Of a stretch of 64,000 nt of DNA, positions 49,769 through 60,981 are shown piece by piece (the first letter of the stretch is position 1; each line of letters begins with the position of its first letter). The stretch spans positions 200,141-264,140 of the forward strand of contig CAJJDN010000151.1 in assembly GCA_905182985.1 (NCBI GenBank), written 5' to 3'. Under the pieces are notes generated by a model, which saw nothing but the letters and a program-made list of their open reading frames with translations, made no database searches and had not been told where the DNA came from. Source of the DNA: Paramecium sonneborni. Taxonomy: Eukaryota > Ciliophora > Oligohymenophorea > Peniculida > Parameciidae. The position numbers and the translations under genes were made by a program.

Positions 49769-50833
49769 ATGAATCCATTCTAATAGATTCCCAATATAGC
49801 ATAACTTTAATATTATCCCTAATTACAATCATTGTTATAACTTCAATAGCTACAAGTAAATATCTTATACTTAACCCTAGTATTTACAATTACTATGTAC
49901 ACCATAAAATAATCTTATCAATCAACAAAACCTATAGTTTCCATAAATACCATCATTCAATCCTCTATAATAAATATCTCTTCTTTCTTAATCATCTCAA
50001 AGAACAATACCGATAGTATAATAACCTGATTTACGAACAAAGAAAAGCCAATCAGAAAGAGTTTTACCAAAATAAAAGAAGGAGAATGAAATACTGAAAC
50101 AATTTACTTAGGATGAAATACTGTAGGAACTCAAATAATTACTAGAATATCTCTGTAAGGAAGAAATTAAGGAATTAGAGGAGAATGAGAAAATTAAATA
50201 TAAAGTATATAAAAATTTTGATAAAAAATATTTAGATATTGACTAAAATAGATGATGGATTAATAGAATCACTCATTCATAGATATCACAATCAAAAAAA
50301 GACTAAAGAAGAATAAATAAAATTTATTCTCAGAAAATGCTTTAAATTTTTGAAATAAAAAATGAACTTAAATGAATTGACAATGAGTGCATATGAAATA
50401 GAGAAAGTTTTTTATAAAGAATATTTTTCCTCTGATGAAAACATTGAAGAATTAATTCCCTTTAGATCAGAGTCTTCCAACAAAACTATGAATACTTCTT
50501 ATTTAAAGAAAATTTTTTCTTCTGAAAAATTTTATGAGGGATACCTTTCTTATCTTTGTAAAATTTTAAAATTAATTATATAGAACAATTTGATGAAATA
50601 TGGGATTAAGAAAATAATGAAAAAATTTAGAATATGGCAAAATAAGTATTAAAATTTATAGCTTCTGGTTAAATTGATGTATATATTTTGAATTGATTTC
50701 TTTTTAGAAAATATCAACTTACAAAAGAGTTCCTTGGATTTTATCAATGAAATAACGTTGTTATGAATTGGCTGTTTCGTTTAAAGCATACCATGAATAA
50801 GAGGAAATCTGTAAAAAGGTAAAATAAGAATGA
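49769..50833 (+). CDS. Unrecognised protein with Q/P-rich N-terminus and helical C-terminal domain
   Basis: 317 residues after four introns (49856-49880, 50205-50235, 50558-50583, 50679-50707). The first 80 residues are rich in Q, L and P (NPFQQIPNIAQLQYYPQ). A basic segment (RTKKSQSERVLPKQKKENE) and a charged helix follow. The C-terminal half is a compact-looking domain containing DDGLIESLIHRYHNQKKTKE, MSAYEIEKVFYKEYF and PWILSMKQRCYELAVSFKAY. I do not recognise the family. All introns are needed to keep the frame, and each has GT/AG ends, so the model is reasonable. Confidence 0.7.
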
Positions 50834-50982
50834 AAATATTGATATAATTCAAAATATAAAAAAAAACCCTTTAAAAAAATTTATTATTAAAAACTATTGT
50901 TCTTTTTTGATGATTAGATAGTTTAAAAATAAAAAAATTGAATAAAAATATGTTTTTAATAATATTGATATTTAAATGTATA

Positions 50983-52678
50983 TCATTGAACCAAATTTGA
51001 TAGGGGAGCGTTTCGTTTGCGTTCTTTCATAGATGGATGGAAACTGTCTTTTCTCCATTTTTTCATATGTCTTCTTAAATTACAATGAGGACTATCAGAG
51101 CAGGATTCATTATCATCAATTTAATCAAAGATTGCAGCTAATGTCCATGATGGTTCTACTTTGTTGATCTTTCCTGTTTCAATTAAACTATAAATATAAT
51201 AAATATAATAATACGTATCAGATGGTATTCTATAGCCATTAGCTAATAATTCTTAAACATAAAGTCCAAGGAAGCATTAAGTGGGATAATATTTATCATC
51301 ATTTTTTTCATCAAATTCTTTTTAACAAAATTCATCAAAAAATTCAAATTAAGTCCATGTGAAGTCATCGTCATCATTAAAAACTTTAGCTACAAATTCA
51401 GCAGACCCTCCTGCATAAAGTTTTGAATCAGATCTTATTGTTGGTATATAAGATTCTTAAAGTGCACATTAATCACATGTGCTATTAAATCCAAGCAAAT
51501 ATAAATCAATCAAATCTTTGCAATCATTAGGATTACCAGTTCCAATTACTTCAACATCATCATTAAATTAAGACTTATATCCTTTGAGAAAACAAGGGTT
51601 TTAAAAACTTGATGATCTTTTATGTAAATTTCTCAAAAATTTATTAATCTAAATTCTAGCTTAATCTTAACCAAAATACAACCAAGAGTGAGAATATAAT
51701 GAAATATTATAAATAGATGTATCAAATGTATGATAATCTGTTTAATATTCATCATCGTATGATAAATAATATTGATCTTCCTCATTAATATCATCAGCCA
51801 ATTAAGTACTAGCACCACCAATATCAATAGTTGTATAACTTTCAATTAATCTACCTTATTCATCAATATTATTACTAGCAAAATAACCTTTTAAATAATT
51901 AACTGACAACCATAAATAAGCACCCTAATATTAAATTTATAAATTAACCTCATCTTTTCCACTAATAATTCTTGCCCAATCTGAGCTCTCAAATAAATAT
52001 CCACTTTCTCTTAAAATGCTTCTAACTTCTTCCATTACATCATATTATTGACTCCAATCTAGAATTCTCATACCAGCTGTTGCTCCAAGTAGAATAGGTG
52101 TTCTGTGTCTGACTTCTTCTTCAACATGCTCATTAGCAAATTCAATTAAAGGCTTGAAATATTCTCTGAGTCCAGAAATATTATCTCCATAATGTGAAAT
52201 TCCAGGATTAACTTTAACTGAAGGTGCCTTTAATCATATTTTATTTTTTGATACCTTTTATGTTATTTCTATTTCTGGATTTGCATAATTAAACAATCTG
52301 CAAGGCCAAATATAAACAAACACTCTTGTTCCTGAACTTCCTGCATCGAACATTACACCTTTACATGTCTCTTATTCAAATGGCTCACTACCTGTTGAAC
52401 CACTACTATTAGAACATGAACCATCATTATTCGATCCTTTTATTCATATATAACTTATTACCTTCATCACCGGAATCCTTTTATCCACTTTCTTCTCCTT
52501 CATTTCCATCGCTTTCCTCTCCTTCATTTCCGTTACTTTCTTCTCCATTTCCATGACTTTCTTCTCCATCTCCTTTATTTTCATTTTCATCTTCGTTTCG
52601 ATGTCCTAAAAAGTTAATTCTTCTTGTTTAAGCCACTACTATCAATAACAAAATCAATATGGCCAACTAAGACTTCAT
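50983..52678 (-). CDS. Ecto-apyrase / nucleoside triphosphate diphosphohydrolase (GDA1/CD39 family)
   Basis: 539 residues, three introns (52437-52461, 52228-52254, 51925-51948). A signal peptide (MKSQLAILILLLIVVAQT) is followed by an acidic, low-complexity G/E/N spacer, then the apyrase conserved regions in order: ACR1 FDAGSSGTRVFVYIW, ACR2 LLGATAGMR, ACR3 GAYLWLSVNYL, ACR4 IDIGGASTQL. The enzyme hydrolyses nucleoside tri- and diphosphates outside the cell or in the secretory lumen. The C-terminal part has the cysteine pairs usual in the family and no obvious second membrane helix, so it may be secreted. The 24-nt intron at 51925-51948 has no in-frame stop; removing it restores ACR3. Confidence 0.9.
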
Positions 52679-53229
52679 TAAAAATATTAATTTTTTTTTA
52701 ATACCCGTTTTACGATTTGAAGTATTCCTGTTTGGTTGTATTTTCAAATTCTATTATTCATATTATCAATATACTTAACAACATTTAAATCACACTAAAA
52801 TTCTAATTCCTTCGTTTCCTTATCACTATATTGATCACAATCTGTTTTTTATATAAAAATATTCCTATCATATCAATCTAAAGTATCATAATAATATTTA
52901 AATCTTATAATTCAAGATCTAAGATTACTAAAATTCAAAATTTAACAATTGGATTATTATTTTATGAAAAGGAAATGCTTGATTGTTATTTTGACATTAA
53001 AATTTAATTAGGTATATAATTTAGAATAGATACTAAAAATGCAATTCAGCGATATAATATAATACTAAATATTACTTTTAATTAAAATTAAGAATTTCAA
53101 TAAATTTTTTTTGGTGTGCTTTTTTTTGTTATATTCTAATTTATCAGTAATAATTAGATGAGTTAACTTAATTAAGCAATAAAAACTATCTAATTACCAC
53201 TCATATAAATTTATTATAAAATTTAAAAA
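52679..53229. other. Intergenic, divergent promoters presumed
   Basis: 551 bp between the divergent apyrase and dehydrogenase starts. It holds only AT-rich sequence and a 65-codon plus-strand ORF (from about 52959) with no recognisable features, probably chance. No RNA gene seen. Confidence 0.5.
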
Positions 53230-54048
53230 ATGTAGTCAAAAAGAATTGTTTTAATCACAGGTGCTAATAGAGGATTAGGTTTAAAACTTGCTGAAGTACT
53301 TGCAGAAAAATACTCTTTAATATTGACAGCTAGAAAACATGAAGAGTTATAAATTATAAAAGACAATTTATAAAAGAAATTCTAAAATCTTGAAATAAGG
53401 ACTCATCAATTAGATATCAGTAAAAAGGAGAGTGTGAATAATCTAAAAGATTGGTTGATTTAATAAAAATTAAAGATTGATGTCCTTATGAATAATGCTG
53501 GAGTGAGTTAAAATCCCAGATAAATAATTGACATCAATGTCTTAGGAACAATAGATGTAAGTGAATAATTATTACCAACACTAACAGACGATGGAAAGGT
53601 ATATAATAGATTAATTGAATATAGATTATTTTAGTAGCATCTATTTTAGGAAAATTGGAAAGTTAACCAAAAGAATTAAAATAGTAATTATAGTAGAAAA
53701 TAACAAAGGAAGAAATCATTAAACTTTCTGAAGAATTTATAAAGGAAAACAATAACAATCTTGCTGTCTATTCAGCATCCAAAGCATTAATTAATGCGTA
53801 TGGAAGATATGTTTTGAGTGGATTAGTAAAACCAAATTAATCAGTATATTGTATGCATCCAGGATGGTAACAATAATTTATTATTAAAAAATAGGATTAA
53901 AACAGATATGGGAGGTCCATAGGCTCCAGGTAGTCTTGATGATGGAGTAGTTACTAGTTAATTTTTAATTAACAATCTACCATTTTAGAGGGATGAGAAG
54001 TACCATGGCAAATATTTTAATGACAAAGCTTAAATAGAAGATTTCTGA
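53230..54048 (+). CDS. Short-chain dehydrogenase/reductase, carbonyl-reductase-like
   Basis: 254 residues, two introns (53599-53624, 53867-53894). Classical SDR landmarks: cofactor-binding TGxxxGxG as ITGANRGLGL near residue 8, NNAG motif (MNNAGVS), catalytic Ser in LVASILGKL, catalytic YxxxK as VYSASKAL, and HPGW with TDMGG after it. Order and length fit carbonyl-reductase-type SDRs, NAD(P)H-dependent cytosolic oxidoreductases. An insertion of about 30 Q/K/E-rich residues lies between the Ser and the Tyr, as in animal carbonyl reductases. The substrate cannot be predicted. Confidence 0.9.
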
Positions 54049-54411
54049 GTGAAATATATATTATATTTAAAAAAAATGATTTTATGATCATTATAATAAT
54101 TAAATAAAATGAAAAGAACTCTCTCTTGATATATTAAAATATTGTTGTAATAGGAATTATAGAAATAATTAGGTACTATGATTATTTATCTTTATATAAT
54201 ATATTATTATATTTGCTTTCAATACTTCTAAAAAATTATTGTATTATTCACAATTGTACATTTAAATTAACAATCTAAATAATTGTATTAGATATTCATC
54301 AAAATATTTGATGGAGATAGAATGTATATAAAATAAATTCAAATATCAAAATGGATACTGTCACAATGTGATGAGTTTTTTATTTAATTAAATCTTTTAT
54401 TAAAAAATTAA
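54049..54411. other. Intergenic, upstream of the ribosomal protein gene
   Basis: 363 bp of AT-rich sequence between the dehydrogenase stop and the eL37 start. No convincing ORF or RNA gene seen; it should contain the promoter of the ribosomal protein gene. Confidence 0.5.
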
Positions 54412-54721
54412 ATGGCAAGAGGTACTCCAGCAATCGGTAAGAGACATTAAAAGACACATACATTTTGTAAAAGATGTGGTAGATAGACTTTCCATATTTA
54501 AAAAAATAGATGTGCATCATGTGGTTATCCAGCTGCTAGATTAAGACTTTGTAAATAAATAAATTAAATTTTTAGATAGTGGATGGGGAGAGAAGGTCGC
54601 CAGAAGAAGATCAACAGGAACAGGAAGAATGAGATATTTGAAATCAATTGCTAGAAGAGCTAAGAATGGTTTCAGAGCAGGAACATAAGCATAACCAAAA
54701 ATTAAAAAAACATAAAAGTGA
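54412..54721 (+). CDS. RPL37: 60S ribosomal protein eL37
   Basis: 94 residues with one intron (54551-54575). The start MARGTPAIGKRHQKTH and the zinc ribbon (CKRCG ... CASCGYPAAR) match eL37, followed by the conserved basic tail (RRRSTGTGRMRYLK, then NGFRAGTQAQPK). It is a small structural protein of the large ribosomal subunit that binds the 5.8S/25S rRNA region. Length agrees with the 90-97 residues usual in eukaryotes. Its 3' end is convergent with the rhomboid gene. Confidence 0.97.
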
Positions 54722-54846
54722 TTTAAATCAATGCTTAATAACATAGTACATTAATCTGATATAATTAATAAGACTTTCCATCCTTATTCCTTTATTCAAA
54801 CCTTAAATTTAATTTTAACAAAATGACAAATTTAATATCTATATAA

Positions 54847-55518
54847 TCAACAGTATTTTTAATCTGGTACATCTATCATAAAAATGCAGACACATCCTAA
54901 CAATAACAAAACTCCAATTAATGCCTTCTGTTTTTAATACCATAAAATTCCTACTAAAAATCCTCCAAAATGAGCTGAATAATCTACATGACTATGTGGT
55001 TCAAATATCAAGAGTATTTATATACAAAGTACAATTAATATACCATAATACTTTTCTTAAGGTTATTTTGTTTTTATCAAATATGTTAATAAATATCCCA
55101 TAAATCCAAAAATTGCTCCACTTGCTCCTACACCTGTTGCTATTGGAAAATAGAGTGCACTAACTATATTACCACCTATTCCAGCTAAAAAATAAAGTTA
55201 TAAGAAATCTTGTGTTCCATTTCTATTTTCATATGAGTAACACAATAATAATTAACTAAGTAAATTAGATAAAAGATGACCATTTCCTCCATGTAAAAAG
55301 ATTGGATTAAATAATCTATGTAAATGATAATGATATTTTATTGCAGGAGTATGTTTTGATCCAGCATAATATAAAATACAAAAGTGTGAAATACCATTTA
55401 TTACCATAATAACTGCTTAAATTGTTATTTACATCATAGAGATAATGATTGTAGCATTTATTCTAAATTCTTTCTTTTATCTACTATTAAAAAAATCATC
55501 ATCATAATTTAGCATCAT
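54847..55518 (-). CDS. Rhomboid-family intramembrane serine protease
   Basis: 223 residues, no intron. After a short acidic N-terminus come about six hydrophobic segments with the rhomboid signatures: HLHRLFNPIFLHGGNGHLLSN (loop and second helix), the catalytic serine in GVGASGAIFGFMGY, and the catalytic histidine in VDYSAHFGGFLVG. Both members of the Ser/His dyad are present, so it should be an active protease cleaving membrane proteins within the bilayer. The frame stays open upstream of the chosen ATG for some 60 codons without another ATG, so an additional 5' exon cannot be excluded. Confidence 0.88.
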
Positions 55519-56197
55519 ATTTATATTTTAATATTCTTATTGATGATCAACTACATAGTATTTATCGTTTAGAATTTGATTGAATTAATAAACATTTTTA
55601 TTGCTTTACTTGAAAATAAGACAAATATTAAACAAGAACAATATTTGATATTGGATATTTTAAATAAATCATAATTATGGGAGAACAATATAAACTTATA
55701 TACAATCGAAACATTTTTCAATCTACAGAATCTATTTAGTGAAATAAAATAAAATATGTCAAAAACAGAGATCTCTATTATATTTTAAAACCCTCTAACC
55801 TAAAATTTTTATTAATAATTTTCTACACTATGAATTACTTAATTCCGCAATTTCAAAGTTTTTCTGTAGCATACTTTAAAAAGGATTGAATTTAAAATCA
55901 AATTAGAGAAAAATCCTATAAATTTTATAAAAAAACCAATATTATAAATAATATTTGTTCATTTTGTAGATATTTTTGATTTGATGTAGAATAAATTTGT
56001 AATACCAAGAAAATGTATTGACTATTATATAAGGAGATTAAAATAAAGAATTTAAACTCGGATTTTGCAGAATGGTCAACTGGAATAAAATTCGGATTTT
56101 TCAAACTTTTATAATGAAGATTAAAAACTATTATAATAATGAATTTAGTATTACTTTATATCATTTAATTATAATTATTAATTTTATAAATTTATAA
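55519..56197. other. Long intergenic stretch, no convincing gene
   Basis: 679 bp between the rhomboid start and the Q-rich gene's stop. Two tiny ORFs were seen: a minus-strand 37-codon one (55759-55872) with coding-like composition, and a plus-strand 21-codon one at 55677. Neither can be supported as a gene. A decayed fragment is possible. Confidence 0.4.
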
Positions 56198-58171
56198 TCA
56201 TTCCTTAAATTAATCGCTATTTTAAGATTTTTTTTGTTTTAATTCTTATTCAATTTACCAAGCCTTCTTTTGTTTAGGTTTAATTTCAGGTAGTGGTTCT
56301 TTTGATTCTTCTGCAAGATATTTATTAACTTATTCAAAATTCTTCTTCATATTAACTTTAGGAAAATGTAATAAATTTTATTATTAGTTTTTATTTTCTT
56401 TGATGATTTTTTTTTATTCCTCAATTAATAAAAATTGATTTTCATTCATTTTTCTATTTGTATCCATATTTTATTCTATTTAGATTTATCCATTTTCTAA
56501 TTCTGTATATAAAGAAGATGGAGAACCTAATGCTAATTTCTTTACACTATAATGACTAGCTACAGCAGACTTTTCTTTCAATTATCTAACAAATTTTTCA
56601 TTTTTTTATTATTCCATCATTGTTTCATATCTTTTTTATTCTTGTTTCGTAATTTATTCAAGTGCTTACTTTCTTTTCTATTATTATTATTCTTATCGAT
56701 ATCTTTGATTACCCTATCTTAAATTTTCTATTTCACTTGAAATTTTTAGACTTAATATTTCTAATTATTCTTATCTCTTTTATTCTGCTTCCATTCTATT
56801 TTACTACATTTTTCTTATAAAATCTATAGCTTTTTATTAAGAAACTTTGTCCTTATCAATAGCCATTCTTTCTCTTAGACCATTTCTAATCTTTATTTTT
56901 TTACGCTTTCTTACTATAACTTCTAATTTCTTTTTTGGTTAAGTTGAAGCTCTTTATTTATTTTAATTTTTTTATTTTTTTTCTTTCTATGGCTAAGAGA
57001 ATGCATTTTATTACTATTTTTATTATTCTTCAAACCTTTCATGATCTTTTTTCATCTAATCTATCTCTTATTATTTTTTTATTCTTTGTAAAGTATTGGG
57101 AGACATTACTTATTGTTTTTTTTGTTATTGAGGATTTATTTTATTGTAAAATTCAATTAATTCCTTATTAATACTGCTTTTATTTCTAGGTTTTTTTTCT
57201 TTTTAATATCTTTTTGAACTTTTACAAACTCTTTATTCAATTTGATATTTTTCACTTTCAATTTAAAAGCTTAAATCTAATTATTTACTTTTATTATTTT
57301 TTATCCTTTTAACTGGAAATATCAAGCTCTTTAAAAATTTCTCAGCTAATAATTATCTTTATAATTTTAATTATTATTCTTATTCTTATAATTTTTATTA
57401 TTCTTATAATTTTTATTATTCTTCTTTTTACTTTTCTTCATCAATTTATTACTAACTTTATTATTAATTTTATTCATTTTCTTCTTTTTCCTTATTTTCT
57501 TAAATGTTTTAATTCTACTCTTGAACATTATTTGTATTTAATTCTGATGAATTGTTTTATTCTTAATTTTCTTATATCTAAATTTTTGTAGTTTTTCTTT
57601 TAGTAGTTTTTTTTTTTTAGTTTTTTCTTTAACTTTAATCTTCTAAATCATTTTCTTCCTTTATTTTTTCTTATTATTTCTATTCTTTAATTTATAATTA
57701 ATTTTATTAAATCATTTGATTTTTTTATGTCTAATCTTGTTCAATGTCTTATTTAACTTCATTTCCATTTGATAGTTAATTATTTTAATTATTTTATATA
57801 GTTTAATTATTATTAGATTGTTACTTTGTTGAATCATCTTAATTTATATTTTCTTATTTATTTTCTGGTTATTCTTATTTTTCAATAGATTCCTTTTATT
57901 AATCATTAATATTCTCTTTGGTTTCCTGTTAATCAGTACCTAAATTACCTTTTTATTTCGTATTTTCTTATTATTCATTATTTGGAAATTAAGAAGTAAC
58001 ATTTAATTAGTCATTCTATTTTTCAGTTTCATGAGTTTATTATTGATTTTCTTAAGATTCTTTATTATTTTAATCCTATTATTCGTTTAATTATTATTTA
58101 TCTTTTAATAAATCACTTTGATTTTATTGATTATTTTCATTTTATTGAAGATCATTTTCATTTTGCTACAT
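56198..58171 (-). CDS. Extremely glutamine-rich coiled-coil protein
   Basis: 657 residues in one uninterrupted code-6 frame, ending with a TGA at 56198-56200. The N-terminal 260 residues are dominated by Q, N and E, with near-repeats such as QNENDLQQNENNQQNQ and QQKLQEQQKLQEQEQQ. The C-terminal half is a charged coiled coil (EQQKNEKFVRQLKEK) with a conserved-looking segment SHYSVKKLALGSPSSLY. Most glutamines are TAA. No enzyme motif or membrane segment. The composition resembles prion-like aggregation-prone domains, but any such behaviour is inference. Confidence 0.7.
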
Positions 58172-58251
58172 TATTTATAAATAATTAAATAATAAAAGAA
58201 GCCATAAAAAATAATGTATAATAGAAGTGGATTTATAAATTTCAAAATTTA

Positions 58252-59449
58252 TCATATATTGATATCTATTTAGTCAGTTTTTTATGAGTTTTTTGAATCA
58301 AAATGAATGATAGATCCTTCATTCACATTATTCATCATTTAATTTTCAATAATTGATTAAAAATCTTTAACATTAAACAAAGATCTTATTGGTTTATGTT
58401 CAGTTAATTGAATTGTTGAAGCATTTCCTCTACAATAAAATATGTATATAAATAAAATACCTTAAAGTATTAGGACAAGTTCTTCTATGTCCTGAATTGC
58501 ATTAAGAATCCATTTATCTTGCACTACTTTTTTAACTAGGTAATGGTAATGGTTCTTTTGCATGATAACTCTCCACTTCATCTACATCTGCTTCCTCTTA
58601 ATCCCAATCTATACCCTATTTTATTATATTAGGAGGTTTTGGTATTGCAATTTAAACATTCAAATTTGTTTATTACATATAATTTCTAGAAATTATATTA
58701 GTTTGTAAATTAGTTTAATTTTATGTACCTTCTTATTAGAACTTATCTTATTATTTATTTTTGGATGATTTCTACTAACTTTTCCTTTTACTCAAAATAT
58801 AATCATATGTTGTCATGTTCTTAAATTTTAAATAAATATGCAGAATAACTAAAAATGTAATAGGAATTATTAAAATTATAGTCACTCCCATAAATACATA
58901 GCTGAATATCTGATTAACAAATATTGAAATTATTAATACAGTAATTAAATAAAGTTCTAAAAGTACTATTAATATAAAGAAATATTTATAATTCCTTAAC
59001 CCTATGCAATTATTTAACCATATACAATGATGATCAAATAGTTCTGTACATCTATTACATTGTTTGCAATGTTTAGATGGAGTATTCACATAAGCTTGAC
59101 AAACTTTACAATAACAATTCAATTTTGTTTCATATTTGACTCTATCACAATTATTATTTTATTACTTTTTGTCTCTCAGCTTATATTGAATATAAATCTC
59201 ATGATCAGTAGGATCGATTCTTGTAGTAATAAACCAAAATAAAGAGATAAGAAAAGAAAAAATTGAAACCAAAATCCAGAGTTGATTCTTATAAATTTGA
59301 ATTAATATATTTACATAATCTAAGGTTTGAAATAAGATTATCATGTAATGTCCAATGTATAGAATTACAATTCCAATTTGATAATAATTTATTCCTGTTT
59401 TGCACTGAAATCCATGTCTATTCACTATATTTTAATTACTTTAATTCAT
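58252..59449 (-). CDS. DHHC-type protein S-palmitoyltransferase
   Basis: 388 residues, one intron (58430-58460). Two N-terminal hydrophobic segments, the cysteine-rich zinc domain ([20 protein letters not shown]) with the catalytic motif [16 protein letters not shown], then two more membrane segments and a TTxE-like MTTYDY. The enzyme attaches palmitate to cysteines of membrane-associated proteins, usually at Golgi or plasma membrane. A Q/S-rich cytosolic tail of about 150 residues follows. The start is fixed by RHGFQC just before the first membrane segment. The ATG (59447-59449) overlaps the TGA of the upstream gene on the same strand. Confidence 0.92.
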
Positions 59450-60306
59450 AATTAATAATGTATATCATAATCTAACAAAATAGTTATTGACTCACTCAAC
59501 TGGGCTTTATTTAAAAGTTTCAATGATTTTAAGAAGGTGACTGGCTAATATAATGAATATGCTTTTTAATGAGTCGAACATTCACAATATTTATATACTT
59601 TTTCAATTAATTCATTCCAAAAATACCTTCTATTAATAAGTTCATCTTTTTGTTATTTTAGAAGCTTCATGATATCAATTTGATTAAGTTAATCTCTAAT
59701 TTCTTGTAATTTTTATTCTTTTTATTAATACATCAATAAATTCAAGCAATTTCGTATTTAGTATTTTCCTAGGAATATTTGGTAATTTTCTAACATTAAA
59801 TTTTCTATAGTGATTATTTTTCTATATAAAATATTTCCAAAATTCTAAATCGACATCCTAAATATTAAAATTTAAATTTCCTTATAAGTTTGACATCAAA
59901 AACCAAAATATCATTTATGTATTTTTCTCTAACAATCATCCACATTACTCTTTGTAATTTGGCTATATAATGATCTGTCCTATCATAGTAAATACTAGTA
60001 TAATAAAATATCTCCTATTTCTGTCCAATTAAAGAACTGATCTTCCTTTTAAAAATTTCATCCAAATTATTATTCTTTTGCTTATAATTTCTCTAATTCT
60101 TTTAAGAAATTCTATTCAATCATTTTAATTGACTAAAACCAAAAATTTTTCTTTGATATCTTCAATGCATTTAAATATTATTGCTTTCTAATACAATCTT
60201 TAAAATGATCAATTTGAATCGATTTTTACCGACATATTGTAATAAAAAATGACTTAATGCCTAAAGCTATAAAAAGATAAACATAGGTTTTCTAAGATGA
60301 ATACAT
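59446..60306 (-). CDS. Unrecognised 271-residue protein
   Basis: Two introns give one consistent frame: a 22-nt one, roughly 60110-60131, and a 23-nt one, roughly 59903-59925 (edges approximate). The N-terminus has a hydrophobic stretch (TYVYLFIALGIKSFFITIC). The rest is basic and helical: QRVMWMIVREKYINDIL, QEIRDQLNQIDIMKLL, RRYFWNELIEKVYKYCE. It ends YDIHYQL followed by TGA at 59446-59448, which overlaps the DHHC start codon. No family is recognised. The N-terminal hydrophobic segment could be a membrane anchor or an organelle-targeting signal. Confidence 0.6.
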
Positions 60307-60981
60307 GTTTATTTCTATATAAAAGATTAATTGTTAACCCTTCATAGTTTAATCATAATTTAGACAATACCTTATATGATTAAAGAATTTTCTGAGTCAT
60401 AATTTTAATATTTTGATAATAGGGTTTGTATAGCACAAAATTCTACTAAAATATGATGTATTATTTTTATAATATTAATTTTCATAGAATTTAGAATCCT
60501 TATATTCAAAAGATCAAATTAGAATATAATTATTTATTATTTGTACAAACAAAAAAGTTCGTTTTATCTTTTTAAGATTCTTTTAATCAATAAAATCATT
60601 TTTCTCTCTTAAAAATCTGCAATTAGAAGTGAAAATTTAAATTCCATTAAGTCTCTTTGATTTTTAATCATTAAATATTAATTTTGAAATAAAACCACAT
60701 GGTGAAGATAATATTCACATAAATGACTGTTCTTATGGGTTGATTATATTTAATAAATTATTAAAATAAAAAAAGTTGAGATAAGTTTTAGAGAAATAAA
60801 GAGGATGAATTAAAGATTAGGTGAGTAAATTTAATAATGAGAAATGTAAATAACATAAATTGAAAAGAAGGAAATGATTATATATATATGAATAAAATGT
60901 ATGTTGAGTTAATGAATGAATAATTAATAAATAAAACTAACAATATAATAAAATTTGAATTTTAAAAATAAAGTAAATAAT
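60307..60981. other. Long intergenic stretch between divergent genes
   Basis: 675 bp separating the 271-residue gene (minus) from the RCC1-kinase gene (plus). I see only AT-rich sequence with short ORFs and no RNA gene. It is long for this window and should hold two promoters. Confidence 0.5.

Noticed and set aside
55986..56110. Short direct repeat of a TCGGATTTT motif, checked as a possible RNA gene
   Set aside because: No cloverleaf or other foldable arrangement could be drawn; no tRNA T-loop motif was seen here or elsewhere in the window.
59860..60135. Apparent series of in-frame TGA codons suggesting Trp recoding upstream of the DHHC gene
   Set aside because: Two short introns (22 and 23 nt) give one open frame that avoids all of them.
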